From contig NZ_CP133548.1 of the NCBI RefSeq assembly GCF_031198435.1, positions 4,002,001 through 4,066,000 on the forward strand: a stretch of 64,000 nt of DNA, written 5' to 3'. Every line of letters begins with the position of its first letter. The first letter of the stretch is position 1. Below are positions 1-11,000 of this stretch, one piece after another. The position numbers and the translations under genes were made by a program. This DNA comes from Pleionea litopenaei. Lineage in GTDB: Bacteria > Pseudomonadota > Gammaproteobacteria > Enterobacterales > Kangiellaceae. The notes below the pieces were generated by a model, which saw only the letters and a list, made by a program, of their open reading frames with translations, did not search any database and was not told the DNA's origin.

Positions 1-29
1 AAACCGATTCAATGGATTAAAGCTTAAGC

Positions 30-100
30 GCCGAGAACAGATAGTAAATGCCGAGAAATAGTAATGACCGGTAAACAGTAATGGCCGAGAAACAGTAAGA
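30..100. repeat. Short tandem repeat, four imperfect copies of a ~17-bp unit
   Basis: Units begin at 30, 50, 67 and 84. The last three are exactly 17 bp apart and follow the pattern GCCGAGAAACAGTAATG with a few changes. The first is 20 bp long because of a 3-base insertion. The repeats lie just beyond the 3' end of the minus-strand tRNA-Gln gene. I see no ORF in them. Function unknown. Confidence 0.75.
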
Positions 101-126
101 TTGAGAATAAAATAGAAAGAAGAAGA

Positions 127-201
127 TGGCAGGGGTAGCTGGATTCGAACCAACGAATGACGGGATCAAAACCCGTTGCCTTACCGCTTGGCGATACCCC
201 T
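127..201 (-). tRNA. tRNA-Gln (anticodon TTG)
   Basis: Read on the minus strand, the gene starts with AGGGGTATCGCCAAGCGG and ends with an encoded CCA. The 7-bp acceptor stem pairs AGGGGTA with TACCCCT. The anticodon loop TTTTGAT is closed by CGGG/CCCG, giving anticodon TTG. The T-arm contains GGTTCGAATCC. Length is 75 nt. It lies 33 bp downstream of ispE, the usual lolB-ispE-tRNA-Gln order of gammaproteobacteria. Confidence 0.97.
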
Positions 202-234
202 GTATTGGGTGAATAACCTAAGTTATTCGGGACT

Positions 235-1098
235 TCAAGATATAAGCGGTGAGGTGTTTATGCCTCGTGCCACAAAGTGGGGCCACTTACATCGGAGCGC
301 TATTTTACGCGCTTCTCGCTCATTGTCAAAGGGTGCAAACAAACAACTTCCACTTCCAGTCATTCTTGCATCTGGACAAAACTGGATCAGCCAGTCCAAC
401 GCCTCTTTCACTTTGGGATAGTGTTCCAAAACAACGGGTTGCATAACGTTCAAACCGCGCTTGGGACCACCCTGTGCGAGAAAGTCGCGTATTTTGCTGA
501 TTTCGCAGTCCCGTGTCAACGCTTTATCTGAAAAAATTTTCGCAGTGGATACAAAACAGTCAGGATGCACCACTAAGTACCATAATTCGGGGAGTTCATA
601 GGGCGAAATTTGCTCACCGATGCCTTCTGCCCAACCGGTTTTGCCATGAATAAACACCGGAACATCAGCGCCGAGGCTCACGCCGATGGTCGCCAGTTGC
701 TCTGTCGTTAAACCGCATTCCCATAACTGGTTCAGCGCAATTAATGTGGTGGCACAATCAGAGCTACCGCCGCCAACACCGCCACCCATAGGAAGGCGTT
801 TATCTAAATGGATATGCCAGCCGGTTACATTCGATGCCTGTCCGTTTAACGCTGCGGCTTTTTCAGCATAAGGTCGCAGTTGCTCAACCGCTTTAAGAAT
901 GAGGTTGTCATCGGTTTCTAGCTCGGGATTATTGCAGGTCAACTTGATGCCCTGAGGGATGGGGGTAAAAGTTAACTGATCGCCGAAGTCGAGTATTTGA
1001 AAGACGGTTTGCAATTGGTGGTAGCCGTCGTCGGTTCGTCCGGTAATATGCAGCATTAAATTAAGCTTAGCCGGTGCGGGCCAAGTCTGTTCAGTCAT
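235..1098 (-). CDS. ispE: 4-diphosphocytidyl-2-C-methyl-D-erythritol kinase
   Basis: A GHMP-family kinase of the non-mevalonate (MEP) isoprenoid pathway. It phosphorylates the 2-OH of CDP-methylerythritol with ATP in the cytoplasm. The 287 residues match the family length. The N-terminal PAPAKLNL motif carries Lys11, the glycine-rich ATP loop LPMGGGVGGGSSD spans residues 102-114, and the GADVPVF motif has the catalytic Asp145. The C-terminal GSGSC motif is present. Its ATG overlaps the last 8 bases of lolB, so the two are very likely cotranscribed and translationally coupled. tRNA-Gln follows directly. Confidence 0.97.
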   Translation of the reverse strand: MTEQTWPAPAKLNLMLHITGRTDDGYHQLQTVFQILDFGDQLTFTPIPQGIKLTCNNPELETDDNLILKAVEQLRPYAEKAAALNGQASNVTGWHIHLDKRLPMGGGVGGGSSDCATTLIALNQLWECGLTTEQLATIGVSLGADVPVFIHGKTGWAEGIGEQISPYELPELWYLVVHPDCFVSTAKIFSDKALTRDCEISKIRDFLAQGGPKRGLNVMQPVVLEHYPKVKEALDWLIQFCPDARMTGSGSCLFAPFDNEREARKIALRCKWPHFVARGINTSPLIS

Positions 1099-1735
1099 CG
1101 GGATTCATCTCCCAAGTTCGAACAGAAAACTTCAAGGTAATGTCTGGGTGGGTAATTTTGATCTTTTTCGGCATGGTTAGCCCAGAAAAAGACTCATATT
1201 TTTGAAAGTTCATCAGCCAGTCATCGAAAGCCAGTTGATTCACCAACCCGGAATTATCAAAGCTAACACTCGGCGCATTGTCTGGTAGCCCGAGGATCCA
1301 TTGAGTTAATGCATTGACGGGAATTTGCCAACCGGTCGTTTGCCATAGTAATTGCTCAGGATCGGTGCCGTAGTAGACTTCATCGTCTGATAATGAAATT
1401 TTTGATTGGGTGGGAGTGGTCGTGAGCAGCGCGTAGGTATTTCCCACGAAGCCGTAAATTCTTAATTCAGATTCGCTGCCTTTTCGGTGCCATTCAATGT
1501 TCGCCGTGTTGGATTCTTTTGGTGTGATAATGCCAATACGGCCGACCATACGCCAATGATCGGTGCGTTTTAAGTAGGCCGCTCGTTGTTCGACGGTTAA
1601 ATCTTGTGGAACCGAGTTGTTCGATTGAAACAAGCTACATCCCGTCAGTATGAGACTCACACCAATCATCCAACACAAACGGCGCACGACTCGAGTCAAC
1701 GCGAAATGCGTGAAGTAAGATACAGGCTCGCTCAT
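1091..1735 (-). CDS. lolB: Outer membrane lipoprotein LolB
   Basis: LolB accepts lipoproteins from the periplasmic carrier LolA and inserts them into the outer membrane. The 214-residue protein has an unusually long N-terminal stretch before the hydrophobic core and a lipobox LTGC with the lipidated Cys33. The mature part has the LolB pattern: WRMVGRIGI near residue 61, then GFVGNTYALL, the GWQIPVNALTQWILG segment, and a C-terminal LPKKIKITHPD-like strand (here MPKKIKITHPD). Its ATG overlaps the stop of the upstream TPR lipoprotein (ATGA), and its end overlaps ispE. A three-gene operon is likely. Confidence 0.95.
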   Translation of the reverse strand: MSEPVSYFTHFALTRVVRRLCWMIGVSLILTGCSLFQSNNSVPQDLTVEQRAAYLKRTDHWRMVGRIGIITPKESNTANIEWHRKGSESELRIYGFVGNTYALLTTTPTQSKISLSDDEVYYGTDPEQLLWQTTGWQIPVNALTQWILGLPDNAPSVSFDNSGLVNQLAFDDWLMNFQKYESFSGLTMPKKIKITHPDITLKFSVRTWEMNPDD

Positions 1736-3723
1736 GGTTGGGGTACCAAGATTTTGTACTTGTCCACTAAACGTAAAATATAGCGATTGTCTTTCAGTTC
1801 ATCCCAAGCTTTGAGAAGCATGGATTCGGCTTCATCGCGTTTGCTGTTTTCAATCAGCACTTCTAAATAATGTGCGAACACTTCTGCAGAACTCTCGATG
1901 GTTAAAGCAACTTTTAACGCGCTTTCTGCTTGCTGTAGTTTTCCTAAGCGATAGTAAACCCAGCCTAAGCTATCTAACACGGCACCACTATTCGGTAATT
2001 GCTCACGCGCTTTCTGAATGAGGTCGAGCGCCAAATCTAATTGCTGATTTTGATCCGCTAAGGTGTAGCCTAATGCATTTTGTATGTGCGGATTATCTTG
2101 ATCATCTTGGTATAGCGCATTCAACTCTTTAAGCATAATTTTCGGCTGATTGGTTCGTTCACGCATTAAAGCCCGACTGTAGCGCAAATCTAAATTATCG
2201 GCACTGCGCTCGATCTGCGTGGTTAGTAAAGCAACCGCAAGTTGCGATTGGTCGCGATCACTTAACTCGTTGGCGAGTTGTAAATACCAAGCGTCGACTA
2301 ATTCAGGATTCAATCGTTCACCGATCATTTCAGCGTAAGCTGACCAATCGTTTTCAGGATTCATCTTATAGATAATTTTAAAATGCTGAATGGGTACTTC
2401 AACCGTGATGCGCTCATGATTAATAAAACGCGCGACCCATTCCACCGCTTCGAGCTCTCGGTTTAGCTCTTGCAGAACCTGTGCCTTGAGCACAACACTC
2501 TGTTCGATTTGCTCGGCGTTTCCGTCAAAGGCATAAGTGGTCAAGCGCTTGAGCAGTTGCTCTTGCTCGTCGTCGTTTAGCATGAGTTGCGCTAGGCGTT
2601 GTTGTGACGAGTACCAATATTTACTCTCACCAACATTTAAGTAGCATGCTTTTGCTTGGTTGAATTTTTCAATTCTTTCTGCGGTATCGCCACAATAATA
2701 ACGAACTAAGTCTGGCCGATAATCGGTATTCAATAATTTGACGAAGTCTTCATGGGCGGTTTTAAAATCGCGAAGTCCATAATGACTGGCAGCTTGAAGG
2801 TATAAAATATCGACGGAGTCATTGTCGGCATGCTTCTGCCAATATTCCGTTGCTCGAAGTGCCTTAGTGTATTCTCGGTTTTGATAAAACCATTCTGCTA
2901 AAGCTTGATGAGCAGCAGTATTCGAAAGGTCATCGAGGAGCAATGACTGTAAAAACGGCGTGACCTTTTCGGCTTGGTTGTCTTCACGTAAAAACTCGAC
3001 TTTTAAGTCAATGGCAGGGGCAAATTTAGGATTGCGCTGGAGGGCGACATTAATGGCTTGCTCAGCTTTGGTCGGAAAGCTTTGATCTTGACTGATTCGA
3101 GATGCTTTTAAATAGGCATCGCCAAGCAGTGTCCAAGGTAACGGATTGTCTGGGTACTCCCGCAGAAGCTGCTGCCACAGCACCAGAGTCGAGCTGTTCA
3201 AATATAAATTGTTGAGTGCCGCAAGAGCATGGTAGCTCTCTTTTTCATCTTGATAGAGTTCAATCAATTCTTTGGTCGCGACGAGCGCATCGGTCAAGGC
3301 TGGCTCTTGTAAGGTTTGCATTTGGTCGAACAGCATTAAGTTTCCGAGAATATAGGCTTCTCGTGCCTGACGATTGGTTGGTTCAACTTTTAACCAGGTT
3401 TTGGCCGCTTGAACTAAGGCGACGCTGTCATTGGATTTTTGCGCTAATACGATGGCTTCGACCGCAATTTCTTTTTGCGGAAGAATCGAAAGGGCAAATA
3501 AATATTGCGTTAACGCGGTTTTTACATCACCTTCACCAGCGGCCAGTTCGGCGGCTAAAATTGCTTGATAGAGTTCACTGCGCTCGCGGCTGCTGAGCTG
3601 TTCTGCGGTAACGGTCGGTTGCGACTGCGCCGATGTTAGCAGTTGAGTGGTGCTGCGGTTGCTTTGGCAGGCACTGAGTAGAGCGGCCATCGAGGCGGCG
3701 ATAAGAATCTGTTTAAAAGCCAA
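1732..3723 (-). CDS. TPR-repeat lipoprotein upstream of lolB
   Basis: A 663-residue predicted lipoprotein with signal sequence and lipobox LSAC (Cys19), built almost entirely of tetratricopeptide-like helix pairs. The clearest TPRs are in the C-terminal third, for example the segment ending in AVLDSLGWVYYRLGKLQQAE. Similar TPR lipoproteins precede lolB in Pseudomonas and relatives; no specific role is established that I can name. The start is TTG: an in-frame TAA lies 6 bases upstream, so no longer form is possible, and an ATG start at residue 12 would remove most of the signal peptide. Its stop overlaps the lolB start. Confidence 0.85.
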   Translation of the reverse strand: MAFKQILIAASMAALLSACQSNRSTTQLLTSAQSQPTVTAEQLSSRERSELYQAILAAELAAGEGDVKTALTQYLFALSILPQKEIAVEAIVLAQKSNDSVALVQAAKTWLKVEPTNRQAREAYILGNLMLFDQMQTLQEPALTDALVATKELIELYQDEKESYHALAALNNLYLNSSTLVLWQQLLREYPDNPLPWTLLGDAYLKASRISQDQSFPTKAEQAINVALQRNPKFAPAIDLKVEFLREDNQAEKVTPFLQSLLLDDLSNTAAHQALAEWFYQNREYTKALRATEYWQKHADNDSVDILYLQAASHYGLRDFKTAHEDFVKLLNTDYRPDLVRYYCGDTAERIEKFNQAKACYLNVGESKYWYSSQQRLAQLMLNDDEQEQLLKRLTTYAFDGNAEQIEQSVVLKAQVLQELNRELEAVEWVARFINHERITVEVPIQHFKIIYKMNPENDWSAYAEMIGERLNPELVDAWYLQLANELSDRDQSQLAVALLTTQIERSADNLDLRYSRALMRERTNQPKIMLKELNALYQDDQDNPHIQNALGYTLADQNQQLDLALDLIQKAREQLPNSGAVLDSLGWVYYRLGKLQQAESALKVALTIESSAEVFAHYLEVLIENSKRDEAESMLLKAWDELKDNRYILRLVDKYKILVPQP

Positions 3724-4085
3724 AAGTTAGTCTCGCATTGCGTTAGTTTTACATCTTGAATCAACGCATTATGGGGCTTTTGCGGTAAAATTCCAATGCA
3801 ACCAAGAGATTGCACCATAGATACGCGATTATTCGTGAGCTTTAGGACCGGCAGAGAGCAAGATGGTTCCGAACGCGGGCGTGGTTTTGGGGCTGGCATT
3901 CGTTGTAATCGATTAATATGAACGATATTTGGTGGTTACCCAATGCCGGGCGCAATGCTATACTAGGCGCAATTTTTAGAACGACTCAACCGAGCAACAG
4001 CATGGGCCAAACGCCGTTTAGTTTTCAATCAGCAGAGCTTCACTCTTCACGCCTTACTTGCTTGGGTTAGGTGAGGGCGTTTTCT
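3724..4085. other. Divergent intergenic region between TPR-lolB-ispE and hemA
   Basis: Holds the divergent promoters of the two operons. A short reading frame on the minus strand through the first half has no ribosome site or recognisable product. One hemA promoter candidate is listed separately. I see no other structure. Confidence 0.6.
3936..3964 (+). promoter_or_regulatory. Candidate hemA promoter
   Basis: A good -10 element TATACT at 3959-3964 is preceded at 17 bp by a weak -35, TTACCC. It lies about 120 bp before the hemA start. The -35 is poor, so this is only a candidate. Confidence 0.35.
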
Positions 4086-5354
4086 TTGGCAGTTACAGCG
4101 TTAGGCATTAATCACAAAACAGCTCCGGTCGACATTCGAGAGCGGGTCGCTTTTGATCCTGCATCGCTGCTCGAAGCATTGAAAGTCTTGAAACAAGAAG
4201 TGCAACTTGAAGAAGTCGCCGTCTTGTCCACCTGCAATCGCATGGAAGTTTATTTTCGCGGAGATGACGACGCTCATCAGCGGTTAACCAATTGGTTGAT
4301 TGAACACCACACGCTTGAGCCCGATGCTCTACAACAGTGCCTGTATGTTCATCAAGGCGAGCAAGCTGTGCAGCATGTAATGCGAGTGGCCTGTGGTTTA
4401 GACTCAATGGTTTTGGGCGAGCCGCAAATATTGGGGCAAATGAAAGACGCCTTTCAGTTTGCACGTGACGCTGGGACGCTAGGGCAATTGCTTGACCGAT
4501 TATTCCAGCACACCTTTACTGTCGCTAAAAAGGTTCGAACCGATACCGAGATTGGCAGCAGCGCGGTGTCTGTGGCTTACGCGGCGGTGTCGCTAGCGAA
4601 AAAGATTTTCTCAGACTTGAGCAGTATGACAGCATTATACATCGGTGCTGGCGAAACCATTGAATTAGCCGCGCGACATTTACACAATCAAGGCGTGAGT
4701 AACATTATTGTTGCCAATCGTACGCTTGAGCGTGGTGAAAGTTTAACTCGGCAATTTGGGGGTAAGGCGATTACCTTGACGCAATTGGCCGAGCAAATGC
4801 CGGCGGCAGACATCGTCATATCATCCACGGCAAGTCCGCTACCCATCGTTGGAAAAGGCTTGATCGAAGAGAGTATTAAGAAGCGCCGTCATCGACCCAT
4901 GTTTATGGTTGATTTGGCGGTGCCGAGAGACATAGAGCCTGAAGTTGGCCAGTTGCGTGATGTTTACTTGTATAGCGTTGATGACCTAAAAGATGTTATT
5001 GATGAAAATTTAAAGGCTCGCTCGCAAGCGGCCGAAGAAGCGGAAGATATCGTCGCCAATCAAAGCGAGCATTATATTGATTGGGTAAATTCTTTGGCCA
5101 GTGTCGACTTAGTTAAAGAGTATCGGCATACCATTGAAGATATTAAACAGCAAGAGTTAAACAAGGCGTTGGCTTTACTGGAGTCAGGAGAGTCCGCTGA
5201 AAAAGTGTTGCAACAGTATGCTCATAGATTTGCGAATAAAGTGATGCACTCACCGACTCAATACCTGCGCAACCTAAGAGATCAAGAACATTCAAAAGAA
5301 GCCATCGCAGTCAGAGAAGTACTTGGGCTGGATGACTTAGATAAATCGTCTTAA
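4086..5354 (+). CDS. hemA: Glutamyl-tRNA reductase
   Basis: Reduces Glu-tRNA to glutamate-1-semialdehyde with NADPH, the first step of tetrapyrrole synthesis by the C5 route. Visible motifs are [15 protein letters not shown], the nucleophile motif [18 protein letters not shown], and the NADPH-binding GAGE(T)I region. I chose TTG at 4086 (422 residues). It aligns the N-terminus with E. coli HemA (LGINH at residues 6-10), places the catalytic Cys at residue 50 as in E. coli, and has GAGGG 8 bases upstream. A GTG at 4071 would add five residues and has a weaker ribosome site. prfA follows 11 bp later in the classical hemA-prfA order. Confidence 0.97.
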   Translation: MAVTALGINHKTAPVDIRERVAFDPASLLEALKVLKQEVQLEEVAVLSTCNRMEVYFRGDDDAHQRLTNWLIEHHTLEPDALQQCLYVHQGEQAVQHVMRVACGLDSMVLGEPQILGQMKDAFQFARDAGTLGQLLDRLFQHTFTVAKKVRTDTEIGSSAVSVAYAAVSLAKKIFSDLSSMTALYIGAGETIELAARHLHNQGVSNIIVANRTLERGESLTRQFGGKAITLTQLAEQMPAADIVISSTASPLPIVGKGLIEESIKKRRHRPMFMVDLAVPRDIEPEVGQLRDVYLYSVDDLKDVIDENLKARSQAAEEAEDIVANQSEHYIDWVNSLASVDLVKEYRHTIEDIKQQELNKALALLESGESAEKVLQQYAHRFANKVMHSPTQYLRNLRDQEHSKEAIAVREVLGLDDLDKSS

Positions 5355-5365
5355 TTGGAATAAAT

Positions 5366-6454
5366 ATGAAAGCGTCGATACGTACAAAATTAGAAACCTT
5401 GGTAGAGCGCCACGAAGAAATAGCGGCTTTGTTGGGGGATCCCGATGTTATTGGCGATCAGAATAAGTTTCGTGACTTATCAAAAGAATACGCCCAGCTA
5501 GAGGATGTTGTTAAGACATTTAAAGAGTATCAAGGTGCTCTTGAGGCCATTGAGTCAGCCGAAGAAATGATGAAAGACTCCGATCCGGATATGCGCGAAA
5601 TGGCGCAAGAAGAATTTAAGCAAGGCAAAGACGACAAAGAGCGCTTAGAGCTAGAGCTGCAAAAATTATTGTTGCCGAAAGATCCGAATGACGAGAAGAA
5701 TATCTATCTAGAAATTCGTGCGGGAACCGGCGGCGATGAAGCGGCTATTTTTGCTGGCGACTTGTTTCGAATGTATTCAAAGTATGCCGAACGCAATCGT
5801 TGGCAATTAGAAGTGCTCAGTGAAAATGCAGGTGAACACGGCGGTTACAAAGAAATTATTTGTCGCATCGCGGGTGACGCGGTTTATTCACGATTAAAGT
5901 TTGAATCTGGCGCTCATCGTGTGCAACGTGTACCAGAAACTGAGTCACAGGGGCGAGTGCATACGTCGGCTTGTACTGTTGCGATTCTACCGGAAGCCGA
6001 TGAAATGGACGCCATTGATATCAATCCATCGGATCTGCGAGTCGATACTTATCGAGCCTCGGGAGCTGGTGGACAGCACGTTAACAAAACCGACTCGGCG
6101 ATTCGAATTACTCACTTGCCAACCGGTGTGGTGGTTGAGTGCCAAGAAGAGCGTTCACAGCATAAAAACCGCGCGAAAGCGATGTCGATGTTGCAGTCTC
6201 GATTGTTAGCGGCGCAACAAGAGGCGGCTAAAACCGAAGAGACCGAAGCTCGTAGAAGTTTGGTCGGTAGTGGCGATCGCAGTGAACGTATTCGCACCTA
6301 CAATTACCCACAAGGCCGAATGACCGATCATCGAATTAATTTAACCCTGTATAAGTTAGATGAAATTATGGAGGGGGATTTGGCACAAGTGGTGGACCCT
6401 CTGATCAATGAATATCAAGCGGATCAGCTAGCGGCGATGTCAGGGGAATCGTAA
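5366..6454 (+). CDS. prfA: Peptide chain release factor 1
   Basis: RF1 reads UAA and UAG in the ribosomal A site and triggers peptide release. The 362 residues match the family. The GGQ catalytic motif is at residues 235-237 ([13 protein letters not shown]). The codon-recognition tripeptide position holds PET (190-192) within [10 protein letters not shown], where E. coli has PAT. The glutamine of GGQ is methylated by PrmC, normally encoded immediately downstream. Here prmC lies 5.1 kb away, with three unrelated genes between. Confidence 0.98.
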   Translation: MKASIRTKLETLVERHEEIAALLGDPDVIGDQNKFRDLSKEYAQLEDVVKTFKEYQGALEAIESAEEMMKDSDPDMREMAQEEFKQGKDDKERLELELQKLLLPKDPNDEKNIYLEIRAGTGGDEAAIFAGDLFRMYSKYAERNRWQLEVLSENAGEHGGYKEIICRIAGDAVYSRLKFESGAHRVQRVPETESQGRVHTSACTVAILPEADEMDAIDINPSDLRVDTYRASGAGGQHVNKTDSAIRITHLPTGVVVECQEERSQHKNRAKAMSMLQSRLLAAQQEAAKTEETEARRSLVGSGDRSERIRTYNYPQGRMTDHRINLTLYKLDEIMEGDLAQVVDPLINEYQADQLAAMSGES

Positions 6455-6496
6455 TTGAACTGATGGTGGGAATAAGCTCGAATTCAAGGAGACAGT

Positions 6497-7387
6497 ATGA
6501 GTGAGCCAGTCATTAAGAAAGTACTCATTGTCGGTGGAACACATGGCAATGAGTCAACCGGGGTATTCTTAATCAACAAATGGCGTCAATTCCCAAAGTC
6601 GTTACAACGAGCAAGTTTTCAAGTCGATACTTTGTTGGCGAATCCAAAAGCCATAGCTGCCAATGTTCGTTATCTCGATAAAGATCTAAACCGGTGCTTC
6701 AGCCAAGCAGTCCTTCAAGATGAAACACTCATCGGGCACGAAATTGAACGCGCCCATCAGTTGGTCGACCAACTTGGTGGCAAGGGGGCTTGTCAATACG
6801 ATTTAATTATTGACTTGCACACCTCTACCGCCAACATGGGCGTTAACTTAGTATTAACCAAACACGATGCATTTCATCATTCGATGATGGGCTACATGTC
6901 AACACAGCGTGACGATGTGGTGGTTACATCAGAAGCCGAAATGATACCGGACCATCACTTTTTATGTGCTTTAGCCGAGCGAAATGTGATTGTTGAAGTT
7001 GGGCCGGTTGCACAAGGTTTGTTGCATCATGAAACCATCGAAAAGACAGAGCAAGCCACTTATCAGTTGCTTGATTTTGTCGAACGTTATAATGCTCAAC
7101 AACTTCCAGAACTACCTGAGTCGATTACCGTGTTTGAGTACACGGGTAAAATATCGTTTCCACGCAATGAAAATAATGAACCCTTAGGCATAGTTCATAA
7201 AGATATTCAGTATAGAGATTTTTCATTGCTCAATACGGGCGATCCAATTTTTCTAATGCAAGATGGATCGGTCATAACATATAGAGATAAACCGACCTAC
7301 ATCAGCTTTGTTAATGAGGCTGCATACTACGATCAAGGCTTTGCTTTCTGCACTTTAGATAAAAAACTCATTCCGTTGTGTAAATAA
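6497..7387 (+). CDS. Aspartoacylase (zinc deacylase, M14-like)
   Basis: Likely hydrolyses an N-acyl-aspartate to aspartate and a carboxylate. The family includes human ASPA. Visible motifs: GGTHGNES with zinc ligands His16 and Glu19, DKDLNRCF (substrate arginine), DLHTSTANMG (third zinc ligand His) and VEVGPV with the expected catalytic Glu. The length of 296 is close to ASPA. AAGGAG lies 6 bases before ATG. It sits between prfA and an outer membrane protein; no N-acylaspartate pathway gene is nearby, so the physiological substrate is not deducible from context. Confidence 0.88.
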   Translation: MSEPVIKKVLIVGGTHGNESTGVFLINKWRQFPKSLQRASFQVDTLLANPKAIAANVRYLDKDLNRCFSQAVLQDETLIGHEIERAHQLVDQLGGKGACQYDLIIDLHTSTANMGVNLVLTKHDAFHHSMMGYMSTQRDDVVVTSEAEMIPDHHFLCALAERNVIVEVGPVAQGLLHHETIEKTEQATYQLLDFVERYNAQQLPELPESITVFEYTGKISFPRNENNEPLGIVHKDIQYRDFSLLNTGDPIFLMQDGSVITYRDKPTYISFVNEAAYYDQGFAFCTLDKKLIPLCK

Positions 7388-7410
7388 TACCGCAGCATTT
7401 CGATTGTATT

Positions 7411-7436
7411 GTGCTAGTGCACTAGTGTAATTTTTT
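7411..7436 (+). terminator. Palindrome plus T-run after the aspartoacylase gene
   Basis: A perfect 12-bp palindrome, CTAGTGCACTAG (7414-7425), is followed by TGTAA and six T residues (7431-7436). It could be a weak intrinsic terminator of the upstream gene or a binding site for a dimeric regulator of the next gene. The stem is short and has essentially no loop, so the call is uncertain. Confidence 0.35.
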
Positions 7437-7473
7437 CCTTGGGTGTGTGTTACATATTAACAAGGAGAAATAA

Positions 7474-7989
7474 GTGAAAGTAAAAGTATGCGCCTCGCTG
7501 TTGGCGTTCTCGTGTCTGCCGTTGTTTGCAGACTCTAACCTCGCGGTAGAAATCAATAAGACTTCGTTTGAAGACAACTTGATTGAAGCGCAATCAAATG
7601 CAATATCTGTCACCTACCAACATTCATTAAATGAAAACTTCTCGCTTAATGGGCGTTTTGGTATCAGCTTGTATGACGACGAAATTGACGGTTTATCACC
7701 AAGAAGCCGTTTTTCAGTCGATTCATTAGCGAGTGCTTATGTGCGTTTTGATGCGTTTCCTGAGCAAGCATTCAATGTGTTTGCGACGCTTGGTTACAAC
7801 TACGTTAATCTTAACGTGAACTCGTCTGCAGGCGATTTTGGGGAAACGGAAAGTGATTTGGGCTATGGGATTGGCGTCTCATATAAGATAACAGAAGATT
7901 ATTCTGTGTACTTATCTGGCGAAACACTTATCGATGATACCGATGTAGAAATGCAAAGCTATAACTTAGGTTTCGCATTTAAGTTCTAA
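7474..7989 (+). CDS. Small outer membrane beta-barrel protein
   Basis: A 171-residue exported protein: a 20-residue signal peptide ending near LFADS, then alternating polar/aromatic strands and a C-terminal strand ending in the outer-membrane signature Phe (GFAFKF). It resembles the OmpA-like or opacity-type eight-stranded barrel class. Motifs such as GYNYVNLNVN and GYGIGVSYKI are typical strands. The start is GTG with AAGGAG 6 bases upstream. It is 19 bp before the M4 protease gene, so the two may be cotranscribed. No specific function can be assigned. Confidence 0.75.
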   Translation: MKVKVCASLLAFSCLPLFADSNLAVEINKTSFEDNLIEAQSNAISVTYQHSLNENFSLNGRFGISLYDDEIDGLSPRSRFSVDSLASAYVRFDAFPEQAFNVFATLGYNYVNLNVNSSAGDFGETESDLGYGIGVSYKITEDYSVYLSGETLIDDTDVEMQSYNLGFAFKF

Positions 7990-8008
7990 ATTAATAGGGG
8001 TTATCAGT

Positions 8009-11000
8009 ATGAAAAAATCATTACTTTGGACCAGTGTGATTTCAGCGATGGCAGTAGGAATGACCGCCAACGCTGCTGAGCGAGTAGCGTTAAGCAACGT
8101 TAACATCGAGCTTGACCAACTAGCAAAAAATGGCACTGTGGGAACGCAATCGTTAAAGAAGCATTTTAAATTATCAAAAGATCACAGCTTCTCTAAAATC
8201 AGTGAAAAATCTGACTTCAAAGGCAACCAACATAAGCGCATTCAGCAAAGCTATAAAGGCGTTCGCGTATTTGGTCAGCAAGTGACTCAACACAGTAAAG
8301 TAAAACTTGGTAAAGATTACTTCGCAGGTCACGTGATTACTGACATCGACAAAGATTTGAAAGGTAACGTCACGCCAAAATTATCAACGACGGATGTTAT
8401 CGCTAGCTTGAAGTCGAAAGTTGAGAGCAAATTTGGTAAGTGGACTAACTACGAGCGTGAAAATACCGAGCTTGTCGTTTACTTTGATGAGCGTTTCAAT
8501 AAAGCTTTTTTGGCTTATCATGTAGAATTAATGGCGCAAGATGAGAAAGGTCATGTTGTGCGTCGTATGTTCATTGTTGATGCAAATTCTGACCGCATCA
8601 TTAAGCACTGGAATGCGCTTCAACACTTTGACATTACTGGTCCTGGTGGAAATGAGAAAACTGGTCAATACCAATACGGTACTGATTACCCAGCACTTGA
8701 CGGTACTGACGATGGCAACGGTGGAACCTGTTACTTAGAGAACGCAAACGTTCGTGCCGTTGACTTAGCGAATACGACCAACACGTCTAACAACACTCCG
8801 TACGAGTTCGCTTGTTCAGAAAATACTTACAAAGCGATTAACGGTGCATACTCACCAATCAACGATGCATTTTACTTTGGTAATGTTGCTTTCGATATGT
8901 TTGATGAGTGGTATCAAACCGCACCGCTTCCATTCCAGTTATCGATGAAAGTGCATTATGGCAATGGCTATGAAAATGCTTTTTGGGATGGTCAAGCAAT
9001 GACCTTTGGTGATGGTGCAAGCACCTTCTACCCATTGGTGGATATCAACGTTTCGGTTCATGAAATCAGCCATGGTTTCACCGACTTTAACTCAGATCTT
9101 ATCTACTCTGGCGAGTCTGGCGGAATGAACGAAGCTTTCTCAGATATCGCAGGCGAAGCCGGTGAGTACTTCTGGAAAGGGTCGGTTGACTGGTTTATTG
9201 GTGGCGACATCATGAAAAACGGTGATGGCTTACGTTTCTTCGAAACGCCTTCACTCGATGGCCGCTCAATTGATCATTTTGACGATTACTACAGTGGCAT
9301 GGATGTTCACTACAGCAGTGGTGTTTACAACCGTGGTTACTATTTATTGTCGAATATGGAAGGTTGGGATCCACGTAAAGCTTTCGATATTTTTGTGCAT
9401 GCAAACCAAAACTACTGGACTCCAAGTTCAACCATGGCAGAAGGTGCGTGTGGTTTGATCGAGTCTGCTACTGATCTTGAGTACGATTGGATTTCAGTTT
9501 ATGTAGCTATGTCTGCGGTTGGTGCCGTTTGTGAAAATTCTTCAACAGATACTGACAACGACACAATGTCAGATATTTCTGAAATCATCATCGGTTTCGA
9601 TTTCGAAGATCCTGCCGATGCTAACGCTGACTTTGATGGCGATGGCATTATCAACAAAGTTGAAATGTTGAAAGGCTTCGATCCAAAAGACACCGATTCT
9701 GATGACGATGGTCTTTCAGACGATGAAGAATACAACCTTTACGCAACTGATGTTATCAATGCTGATACCGATGCAGATGGCATGCCTGATGGTTACGAAG
9801 TTGCGAATGGCTTCAATCCTTTGAATGATAACGATGCGATGCAAGATGCCGATAGCGATGGTGTTAGCAACGTTGGTGAGTACTTAGACGGTACTGATCC
9901 GAACGATGCCAACAGTGTTCGCATGCCTCCAGCATACTCATTGTATGACTTCGAAGATCAAAGCGTTGCTGACTTCCCAATCTCTATTTATGCTGATTAT
10001 CCGCTAGAGATTTCTAGTACTTACGCAGCAAGCGGAATGTACAGTCTAGCTAGCCCTGATATGACTCATAACGAGTGGGGCGGTAGCGATATCACTTTCG
10101 TTTCTGAAGAAGGAACCATGTCATTTGACCTGAAAATTTCAACAGAGTCTGGATGGGATTACTTCTACTTAGCGATTGATGGTGCGTTAGCATTTGAATT
10201 ATCAGGCGAGTACGATTGGGTAACCATTAGCGGTCCTATCGCTGCGGGTCAACACACCATTTCATTCATCTATGCGAAAGATGGAAGCGTCAGTTCTGGC
10301 GAAGACAAAATCTGGGTAGATAACTTCTACTATCCTGGTTACGTTCGTGATGACGATGCCGATGGTATGGACGATGCTTGGGAAACCAACAATGGCCTTA
10401 ACCCTGCTGACAACGCCGATGCTGCACTGGATGCTGATAACGACGGTTTAACGAACCTTGAAGAATACCAAGCTGGTTCAAACCCGAACGTTGCTGATAC
10501 AGACAACGATGGCTTAACCGACAGTGAAGAAGTTGATACGCACATGACCAATCCTGCTGCGTGGGATACTGACGGTGACGGTGTAAGCGATAAAGACGAA
10601 GTCGACAATGGCTTAGATCCTTTAGTGGCTGGAACCGATGGCGAAGACGATTTAGATAACGATGGTTTCATCAATCGTACTGAGTCTAAGTATGGTAGCG
10701 ACTTAAATGACGCAAGCAGCATGCCTGCGGCAGTAGCTTACTTAGTTGAAAGCTTCAACGACGGTAACACGCAAGCAGAGTGGACTTCGAGCACACCAGA
10801 AAGCTTTAGCATTCAAAATGGCCGCTTGTACTCAGAGCCACTATCGAATGACAAAGTTGCTTCTATCGAAGTCACCGATGTCTTCATGGCTGGTGAGTTA
10901 AGCTTCAAAGCGAATGTTGATACGGAAGAAAACGTCGACAAAATGCGCTTGTTGATTGACGGAGTTGTGGTCAGTGAATTGACCGGTCAATTGAACGATC

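Noticed and set aside
3636-3899. 87-codon minus-strand frame over the TPR lipoprotein start
   Set aside because: It overlaps the signal peptide of the real gene in another frame and has no recognisable product.
7414-7425. lux-box-like quorum-sensing site
   Set aside because: The palindrome is only 12 bp and lacks the ACCTG/CAGGT ends; no LuxR gene is nearby.
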